Assembly: GCA_964569815.1 (NCBI GenBank)
Contig: CAZMUN010000015.1
Span: 1-27,455 of the forward strand
DNA length: 27,455 nt
Direction: 5' to 3'
Source of the DNA: CAZMUN01 sp964569815
GTDB taxonomy: Archaea; Iainarchaeota; Iainarchaeia; Iainarchaeales; GCA-2688035
Position 1 is the stretch's first letter. Every line of letters starts with the position of its first letter. This document shows positions 22,647-27,455 of the stretch, piece after piece. The translations under genes were made by a program, and so were the position numbers. The notes under the pieces were generated by a model, which worked only from the letters and a program-made list of their open reading frames with translations, searched no databases and had not been told where the DNA came from.

Positions 22647-23297
22647 ATGTCTTCTCCAGCCGAAGAACCCTTTATGGAAGAAGAAGACCCTGCAAAGGCA
22701 GCGGACGCAGGGCACAAAGACAAACTGCTCCAGTGCAAACTATACAAAATCCTGCTCGAAAAATACGCTGACTTGGTAAACGAAAAAGAACGAAGAACAA
22801 TCGGAGAAATAAAGTCTTTGGTAAACGCCGAAGACCTTACCGTGCAATCCATTGTAGGGGACTTCAAAAGACAAGGCTATTCCTTTCAAGAAAACTACCT
22901 TGAAGCCGCTTCAAAGGCCTTGGAATTTGTTCACAGGGAAATAAACTACGTGGAACCAGAACTAAACCTAAACTACTGGCTTTCAGCCAAAGAAATCTTC
23001 TCAACAAAAGTAGGCGACGACGAAGACCTTTCCGTTTTTTTGTGTTCCCTGCTTCTCGCTTTGGGTGACGAAAAAGCAGCCGTCATAATAGCAGAATTAG
23101 ACAACCTAAAAACACACGCCTTTGTAGCTACCAACTACAAAAACATGTTCTACATTTTGGACCCAAGCCAAAGGCATGCAATTAACCAGTTTTCGGGAAA
23201 AAAAGAGGAAGCCCTGCAAAAATACAGCTTCAAAAATGCGAAAATAAAACGTTTCCTCTACAAATTCAACCACACAACATACGAGCAGTTCATGTAA
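22647..23297 (+). CDS. Transglutaminase-like fold protein, catalytic Cys replaced by Asp
   Basis: The 216-aa cytoplasmic protein starts MSSPAEEPFMEEEDPAKA. Its C-terminal half resembles archaeal transglutaminase/protease-like domains. The usual GDCED motif appears as GDDED (123-127), followed by LSVFLCSLLLALG, then THAFV (His157) and YILDPS (Asp172). The His and Asp of the usual triad are therefore present, but the Cys position (125) is Asp. The nearest Cys (133) is in the following helix. It is probably a non-catalytic binding protein or uses a different chemistry. Start: ATG at 22647; an in-frame ATG at 22635 is equally open, and a TTG at 22608 is unlikely. It is transcribed away from the pilus operon; a link to the pilus is unproven. 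Confidence 0.65.
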   Translation: MSSPAEEPFMEEEDPAKAADAGHKDKLLQCKLYKILLEKYADLVNEKERRTIGEIKSLVNAEDLTVQSIVGDFKRQGYSFQENYLEAASKALEFVHREINYVEPELNLNYWLSAKEIFSTKVGDDEDLSVFLCSLLLALGDEKAAVIIAELDNLKTHAFVATNYKNMFYILDPSQRHAINQFSGKKEEALQKYSFKNAKIKRFLYKFNHTTYEQFM

Positions 23298-23405
23298 GCC
23301 GTCACGCGTTGTTGCCTTTCAGGCAACTGCCGTTGCGCTGCAGGTGCAGAAGGCTGGCGCGGGCCGGCAATCAGGTTATAAACAATTTCAGCCTCATTTT
23401 GCTAA
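23298..23405 (+). other. Intergenic region with a hairpin and a promoter
   Basis: Just after the stop there is an inverted repeat, GTTGCCT-TTC-AGGCAAC (23311-23327), without a following T-run. The middle is richer in GC than its surroundings. TTATAAAC (23376-23383) is a good archaeal TATA box about 27 nt before the ATG at 23406, implying a leaderless or near-leaderless Nudix transcript. Confidence 0.5.
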
Positions 23406-23810
23406 ATGGTGAAAGAAAAGTCAGTGGGAGCAGTGCTGTTCCGAAAAAACGAAAAGCCGGAATTCCTTTTGCTGCACTACAATGCAGGGCACTGGGGCTT
23501 TCCAAAAGGCCATGTTGAAGGCAACGAAACCGACGAACAGACGCTAAGGCGAGAGCTCCGGGAAGAAACCGCTCTAACAGCATTAATCGTAAAACCAGGC
23601 TTCCAACAGCCCACAAAATACTTTTTCAGGCGAGGCCAGGAAACCGTCCAAAAAGAAGTGGTGTTCTATTTGGTTGAGGCAAAAAAAGGCCAAGTAAAAA
23701 TTTCATTTGAACACCAGGGATTTGAATGGCTTCCGTTCCAAAAAGCGCTTGAACGCCTTTCTTTCAAAAACACGAAGAATGTTTTAAGAAAAGCAATAAA
23801 TTATGTATAA
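23406..23810 (+). CDS. Nudix hydrolase, Ap4A hydrolase-like
   Basis: The 134-aa protein has a near-complete Nudix box at residues 35-57: G35, E41, R49-E50, E53-E54, with Ala56 where Gly is usual. The context HWGFPKGHVEGNE is typical of the bis(5'-nucleosyl)-tetraphosphatase (NUDT2/Ap4A hydrolase) branch. That branch cleaves diadenosine tetraphosphate and similar dinucleoside polyphosphates with Mg2+. A substrate cannot be fixed from sequence, and a broader nucleotide clean-up role is possible. The start ATG has a TATA box about 27 nt upstream and no Shine-Dalgarno sequence. Its stop lies 2 bp from the stop of the convergent kinase gene. Confidence 0.85.
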   Translation: MVKEKSVGAVLFRKNEKPEFLLLHYNAGHWGFPKGHVEGNETDEQTLRRELREETALTALIVKPGFQQPTKYFFRRGQETVQKEVVFYLVEAKKGQVKISFEHQGFEWLPFQKALERLSFKNTKNVLRKAINYV

Positions 23811-23812
23811 GC

Positions 23813-24787
23813 CTACTGTATTTTTTCCTTTTTTACTGCAGTGGCTTGTGTTTCGTGCTCTTCTATGAACTGGTTAAGCTTTGGCATAGTAAGAAGCCTG
23901 TTTTTGGCGCCAAGGTACATTATAACACTTTGCGCATTTGCCGTGCCAAAATCCATGGCCTTTTCAACTGAATATCCTTTTGCTATCGCACCCACAAATC
24001 CTGAATGAAAAGCGTCTCCTGCGCCTGTTGTGTCAAAAACCTTTGCCCTGTAGGCAGGCTTTTTGTAGTAATAAGAGCCGTCAAAAGCGTGAGCTCCTTT
24101 CTTGTCCTCGGTTACAACGACCAAGGGCACAAACTTTTGCAGTTTTTTCAGCTGTCTCTTGGCAGACTTTTCCTTGGTCAAAAGCCTGGCTTCATTCCTG
24201 TTAAGCAAAAGGATGTCCACTTTTTTCAAAAGCTTTGAAAGCTTTTTCAAGCCAAGCCTTATTTCAGACATTCCTGGATTGAATGAAACACTGATGCCCT
24301 TTTTTTCGGAAAAATCAAGAATGCTTTCAAGCACGCCCTGCTTTGAATGAAAACTGCTTACATGAAGCCATTTTGTGTCCCTAAGCCAGTCCCAATGAAT
24401 TCTTCGCTCCCGGCCCAAATGCTGCGTTGCCCCGCCGTAAACAAGTATTATCCTGTCAGCCCCAAAGCCAGTCAAAATAGCGCTGTAAGCCGTATCAAAA
24501 TCAGAAAGCCTTGTAACAAGCCTTGTGCTAATTCCGCCTTTCCTAAGCTCCCTTAAAACGATTTTTCCGCCCGGGTCGTTTCCCACAGCAGCCAAAACCC
24601 CTACTTTGAGGCCAAGCCTCTTAAAGCCCACTGCCGTGTTTGTTGCCCCGCCGCCGGTTGAATAAAAAATGCTGTCAACCTCCTTTTTTGTACCTGCCTC
24701 CAAAAGAAGGCTCCCCTTTTTCACAGTGCCCTTCAAAGAAATGAACACATCAATAGTAGCATTCCCAACGCAGACTATATCAAACAT
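23813..24787 (-). CDS. PfkB-family sugar/nucleoside kinase
   Basis: The 324-aa enzyme has the ribokinase fold and transfers phosphate from ATP to a sugar or nucleoside. The glycine-rich signature is GGGATNTAVGFKRLG (45-59). The second signature, DTTGAGDAFHSGF (252-264), contains the catalytic base Asp258. NRNEA (196-200) and VVVTEDKKGA (223-232) match further conserved blocks. The substrate (ribose, fructose, nucleoside or other) cannot be told. The gene is monocistronic on the minus strand, convergent with the Nudix gene and divergent from the galT-type operon. Near ATG 24787 there is no clear Shine-Dalgarno sequence, and a TATA-like box lies about 30 nt upstream. Confidence 0.88.
   Translation of the reverse strand: MFDIVCVGNATIDVFISLKGTVKKGSLLLEAGTKKEVDSIFYSTGGGATNTAVGFKRLGLKVGVLAAVGNDPGGKIVLRELRKGGISTRLVTRLSDFDTAYSAILTGFGADRIILVYGGATQHLGRERRIHWDWLRDTKWLHVSSFHSKQGVLESILDFSEKKGISVSFNPGMSEIRLGLKKLSKLLKKVDILLLNRNEARLLTKEKSAKRQLKKLQKFVPLVVVTEDKKGAHAFDGSYYYKKPAYRAKVFDTTGAGDAFHSGFVGAIAKGYSVEKAMDFGTANAQSVIMYLGAKNRLLTMPKLNQFIEEHETQATAVKKEKIQ
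23819..23834 (+). terminator. Possible T-tract terminator of the Nudix gene
   Basis: Two runs of six T separated by CC (23821-23834) begin 11 bases after the Nudix stop codon. Archaeal RNA polymerase can terminate at such T-tracts without a hairpin. The site lies inside the 3' end of the opposing kinase gene. Confidence 0.4.
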
Positions 24788-24957
24788 TTAACCCAAGACA
24801 ATAACTGTCTCCCTCTTTTTATTCCTTTGTTTTAAGCCAGGAGGCCCTGCTAAACAGGCCCCTTTTCTCAGAGCCTGCCTTGGCTGAATGTTTTTATTCC
24901 TTTTCCTTTTAAGGAAGCTTTAAATTCCCTTTTCGCATTATAATCTCGTGAGGGCCA
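24788..24957. promoter_or_regulatory. Divergent promoter region between kinase and galT-type genes
   Basis: On the minus strand, GGAATAAAAAG (24815-24825) is a TATA-like box about 30 nt before the kinase ATG. On the plus strand, CTTTAAATT (24918-24926) would start transcription near 24948, and GAGGG lies just before the ATG at 24958. Directly upstream of the plus-strand box is an inverted repeat, TTCCTT-TT-AAGGAA (24903-24916), possibly an operator. A 13-base direct repeat (TTTTTATTCCTTT, at 24816 and 24891) flanks a partly self-complementary stretch at 24836-24887. No gene is seen here. Confidence 0.45.
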
Positions 24958-25935
24958 ATGCACGAGCTTAGAAAAGACTACATCTTTGACAGATGGGTGA
25001 TTGTCAACACCGAGCGAGCCAAAAGGCCGCGCGACTTTGTTAAAGAGCGAGCCAAGATAAAAGAGGAAGGGTCCTGCCCCTTTTGCCCGGGAAACGAAAA
25101 AATGACTCCGCCTGAAATAGCCCGTGTTGAAGAAAAAGGGCGATGGGTTTTAAGGGCCTTTGAAAACAAGTTTCCGGCAGTTACGACAGAGGGAAGCCCT
25201 GAACTCAAGCCCGAGGGCGAATTTTTCACAAAGGGAAACGCTTTTGGCAAGCACGAAGTAATAGTGGAAACACCCTCACACAAGCAGCAATTCCACGAAC
25301 TTAGCCCTGAAAGAATTGTAAAATACTTCCAGCTTCTTATCAAAAGGCGCGCTTCACTATACAAGTCGCTTGGCATAAAATATGTTTCAATGTTCAAAAA
25401 CCACGGCGCAGAAGCCGGCACATCCCTACTGCACGAGCATTCCCAAATAATCGCCTACAACAGGCTTCCAAAAAACGTGGGCCGGGAAATAAAAGCCATA
25501 ACCAAGTACTACCGAAAGCACAGGTCCTGCCCTTACTGCAAGGTTGTAGAGCTTGAAAGAAAAGGCCCCCGCCGAATTGCTGAAAACGATTCCTTCCTTG
25601 CCTTCACGCCCTATGCCTCAATCTTTGAATTCGAGGCAGGCATCTTCCCAAAAAGGCATGTTGAAACATTTTCCAAGCTTTCTGAAGCAGAGCTTTTGGA
25701 TTTGGCAAGCATTTTGAAAAAAATCCTTGCAAAGCTTTCAGAGCTAAACGCGCCCTACAACTTTTACTTTCACGAAGCGCCGGAAACAAAGCGCAAAACA
25801 AAGCACCACGCCCACCTCAAAATAGTTCCCCGCTTCATAACCTGGGGCGGCTTCGAGCACTGCACCGGCTGCATAATAAACACCGTTTCACCAGAACAAG
25901 CAGCAGAATTCTTCCGCGAAGAGGAAAAGGAGTGA
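24958..25935 (+). CDS. galT: Galactose-1-phosphate uridylyltransferase-like nucleotidylyltransferase
   Basis: The 325-aa protein is of the GalT branch of the HIT superfamily, which exchanges UMP between UDP-glucose and galactose-1-phosphate through a uridylyl-His intermediate. The active-site motif is HEHSQ (159-163), fitting HxHxQ, with His161 as the likely nucleophile. Metal-binding Cys pairs are CPFC (40-43) and CPYC (191-194). Further conserved segments are HEVIVETPSH (99-108) and HHAHLKIVPR near 286-295. The active site reads HEHSQ rather than the bacterial HPHGQ, so another sugar-1-phosphate is possible. The ATG follows GTGAGGG and a TATA box. The next gene's mutase makes or uses hexose-1-phosphate, consistent with a Leloir-like or sugar-nucleotide role. 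Confidence 0.85.
   Translation: MHELRKDYIFDRWVIVNTERAKRPRDFVKERAKIKEEGSCPFCPGNEKMTPPEIARVEEKGRWVLRAFENKFPAVTTEGSPELKPEGEFFTKGNAFGKHEVIVETPSHKQQFHELSPERIVKYFQLLIKRRASLYKSLGIKYVSMFKNHGAEAGTSLLHEHSQIIAYNRLPKNVGREIKAITKYYRKHRSCPYCKVVELERKGPRRIAENDSFLAFTPYASIFEFEAGIFPKRHVETFSKLSEAELLDLASILKKILAKLSELNAPYNFYFHEAPETKRKTKHHAHLKIVPRFITWGGFEHCTGCIINTVSPEQAAEFFREEEKE
25926..25935 (+). promoter_or_regulatory. Ribosome binding site that sets the mutase start
   Basis: AAAGGAGTGA covers the end and stop codon of the galT-type gene. A GTG at 25932 lies inside it and cannot use it. The TTG at 25941 is spaced 8 bases after GGAG, so it is the better start. Confidence 0.6.
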
Positions 25936-25940
25936 TTTTT

Positions 25941-27290
25941 TTGGGTTCGGTTTTTGACGAAACATTCAAAAGCTATGACATTCGGGGCCTATACCCAAAA
26001 CAGCTCAATGAAGACACTGCTTACCTGATTGCAAGAGCCTTTGCTTCGCATTTGAAATGCAAAACAGTTGCACTTGGCCGGGACGGCCGTCTTGGCAGCC
26101 AAGAGCTCTTTAAAGGCTTTTCAAAGGGCCTTATAGAGCAAGGCTGCACGGTCTTTGACCTGGGCCAAATAACAACCGACATGATTTACTTTGCAGTGGG
26201 AAGCCTTTCACTGGACGCAGGATGCATGATTACCGCCTCACATAACCCCTGGGAATGGAACGGCTTCAAGCTGGTTGGAAAAGGGCCCACAGGAATAAGC
26301 AAAGAAACAGGCCTCCTTGGAATAAAGGCCCTTGCAGAATCACAAAACTTTTCTATGCCAAAAAAAGAAGGCAAGATAGTTGAAAAAAACATCATGCCGG
26401 AATACCTTGAAAAACTTCTCTCTTTTGTTAACCTAAAAAAAATAAGGCCCCTGAAAATTGTCGTTGATGCAAGCAACGGCATTGCATCCAAGCCCCTAAA
26501 AGAATTGGAGAAAAGGCTTCCGCTAAAAATGACCAAACTCTTCTTTGACCTAGACGGGAAATTTCCAAACCACGAGCCCAATCCCTTGGACCCAAAAGCC
26601 TTTGCAAAGCTTCAAAGCCTTGTTTTGGAAGAAAAAGCCGACTTGGGCGCAATCTTTGACGGCGACGGCGACCGCATGTTCATGGTTGACGAAAAAGGCC
26701 AAACAGTCAATGGTTCGGAGCTAACCTGCCTTATTGCCGAAAATTTTTTGAAAAAAAGCCCTGGAGAAAAAATTCTTTACACCCCTGTTATGTCCAAAGC
26801 AGTAAAAGAAGTAATTGAAGAAAACTCCGGGAAACCTGTTTTGGAAAGGGTTGGCCACACCTTCATCAAGGTTCGCATGAGAAAAGAAAACATTCTCTTC
26901 GGCGGGGAAAGCTCTGGCCACTTTTACTTTCGCGACAATTTCTTTGCAGATTCAGGCCTTGTGGCCCTGCTTATTGCCCTTGAAGTAATCTCGGAAAAAA
27001 ACAAGCCCTTAAGCCAAACAGTGGCTCCATACAGGCGCTATTCCATGATTCCTGAAACCAATTCATTGGTTGAAGACAAGGAAGCCAAAATAAGCGAAAT
27101 AGAAAAAATTTATGGCTCGAAAGCCAAGGAAACAAGCAGGTTTGACGGCTTTACAGCCTGCTTTGAAAAATGGTGGTTTAATGTAAGGCCCTCTGGAACA
27201 GAAAACAAGCTCCGCTTAAACCTTGAAGCCAATAACAAAGAGCTAATGCAAGAAAAAACAGCAGAGCTTCTAAAAATAATTCGTTCCTAA
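25941..27290 (+). CDS. Phosphohexomutase (phosphomannomutase/phosphoglucomutase family)
   Basis: The 449-aa enzyme interconverts hexose-6-phosphate and hexose-1-phosphate through a phosphoserine. The four family signatures are present: TASHNP with catalytic Ser100, the Mg site DGDGDR (240-245), the sugar-recognition loop GESSGH (322-327) and the phosphate-binding RPSGTENK (416-423). GESSGH fits enzymes acting on mannose and glucose phosphates; archaeal members are often bifunctional, and glucosamine-phosphate activity cannot be excluded. The TTG start was chosen by the upstream AAAGGAGTGA; a GTG at 25932 overlapping the galT-type stop is the alternative. It is cotranscribed with the galT-type gene, supplying hexose-1-phosphate for UDP- or GDP-sugars, possibly for surface glycans. 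Confidence 0.9.
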   Translation: MGSVFDETFKSYDIRGLYPKQLNEDTAYLIARAFASHLKCKTVALGRDGRLGSQELFKGFSKGLIEQGCTVFDLGQITTDMIYFAVGSLSLDAGCMITASHNPWEWNGFKLVGKGPTGISKETGLLGIKALAESQNFSMPKKEGKIVEKNIMPEYLEKLLSFVNLKKIRPLKIVVDASNGIASKPLKELEKRLPLKMTKLFFDLDGKFPNHEPNPLDPKAFAKLQSLVLEEKADLGAIFDGDGDRMFMVDEKGQTVNGSELTCLIAENFLKKSPGEKILYTPVMSKAVKEVIEENSGKPVLERVGHTFIKVRMRKENILFGGESSGHFYFRDNFFADSGLVALLIALEVISEKNKPLSQTVAPYRRYSMIPETNSLVEDKEAKISEIEKIYGSKAKETSRFDGFTACFEKWWFNVRPSGTENKLRLNLEANNKELMQEKTAELLKIIRS

Positions 27291-27298
27291 AAAAAAGC

Positions 27299-27308
27299 CT
27301 TAAATAGG
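27299..27308 (+). promoter_or_regulatory. Likely promoter of the final pilin gene
   Basis: CTTAAATAGG is a TATA-like box. It would start transcription near 27328-27332, leaving a leader of about 10 bases before the ATG at 27340. It separates the pilin from the mutase operon. Confidence 0.5.
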
Positions 27309-27339
27309 GGTAAGACCTAAATAATTCTGGTTTTCTTTC

Positions 27340-27455
27340 ATGAATTCAAGGGCGCAGGCTGGCTTGGAGTACTTGATGACATACGGCTGGGCTCTTATTC
27401 TGATTGCAACTGTTATCGGTGTCTTGATTTTCGTTGTTTCAAGTCCAACGGAAGA
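27340..27455 (+). CDS. Type IV pilin N terminus, RAQ/GLEYL type (3' end outside window)
   Basis: Thirty-eight codons are visible, starting MNSRAQAGLEYLMTYGWALI and followed by a strongly hydrophobic helix. This is the common archaeal pilin form with (R/K)A/Q or (R/K)G/Q before xxLEYLMTYGW; cleavage after Ala4-5 would leave Gln at +1 and Glu at +5. It differs from the KG/Q form in the two cassettes. It is a candidate major pilin for the motor encoded at the left side, or part of another pilus locus that starts here. The rest of the gene lies outside the window. Confidence 0.8.
   Translation, partial: MNSRAQAGLEYLMTYGWALILIATVIGVLIFVVSSPTE

Noticed and set aside
24978..25421. Minus-strand open frame opposite the galT-type gene
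   Set aside because: It lies wholly within a well-supported enzyme gene and shows no recognisable domain or start signal.

Overview
The window looks archaeal, most likely from a DPANN lineage; a Diapherotrites-like organism is a guess from gene style only. The evidence is: TATA-like boxes about 25-30 nt before start codons that often have almost no leader; class III (archaeal-type IV pilin) signal peptides of the KG/Q and RA/Q forms; a Tad-like motor; GGAGG/GGTG Shine-Dalgarno sequences before internal operon genes; and frequent TTG starts. No rRNA, tRNA, CRISPR array or insertion sequence was seen.

Positions 1-22536 are a single minus-strand run of 14 tightly packed genes that encode an archaeal type IV pilus-like machine. 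Read in the direction of transcription (right to left), it starts with two tandem, homologous five-gene cassettes. Cassette B is 22536-14953 and cassette A is 14949-6919. Each cassette has the same order: a pilin of about 180 aa with Glu at +5; a small Cys-containing pilin with Glu at +5; a subunit with Asp at +6; a giant subunit of about 1650-1680 aa (von Willebrand A plus LamG and other modules) with Asp at +6; and a subunit of about 340-350 aa with no acidic residue there. After a 95-bp gap come a 1010-aa Lys/Glu-rich protein ending in a winged-helix-like segment, a TadA/GspE-type ATPase, and two GspF/TadC-type membrane proteins, the last running off the window.

The most unusual observation is the build of the two giants. 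In both, the vWA domain is cut just after its first metal-binding motif (DxSGSM) by an insert of about 900 residues that carries tandem LamG domains and other beta modules. Both end in the same motif, YTLDYWAW(W/D)K. With the prepilin-like N termini and the motor genes, this suggests two alternative or cooperating tip-adhesin complexes that use the same export/assembly motor, loosely analogous to minor pseudopilin tips. That functional reading is inference.

The right-hand 5 kb holds short units. A divergent gene encodes a transglutaminase-like protein whose catalytic Cys position is Asp. It is followed by a Nudix hydrolase of the Ap4A-hydrolase type, a convergent PfkB-family kinase, and a two-gene operon of a GalT-type nucleotidylyltransferase and a phosphohexomutase (hexose-1-phosphate/UDP-sugar metabolism). 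The last 116 bases begin another pilin of the RAQAGLEYLMTYGW type, possibly a major pilin. No prepilin peptidase is in the window.
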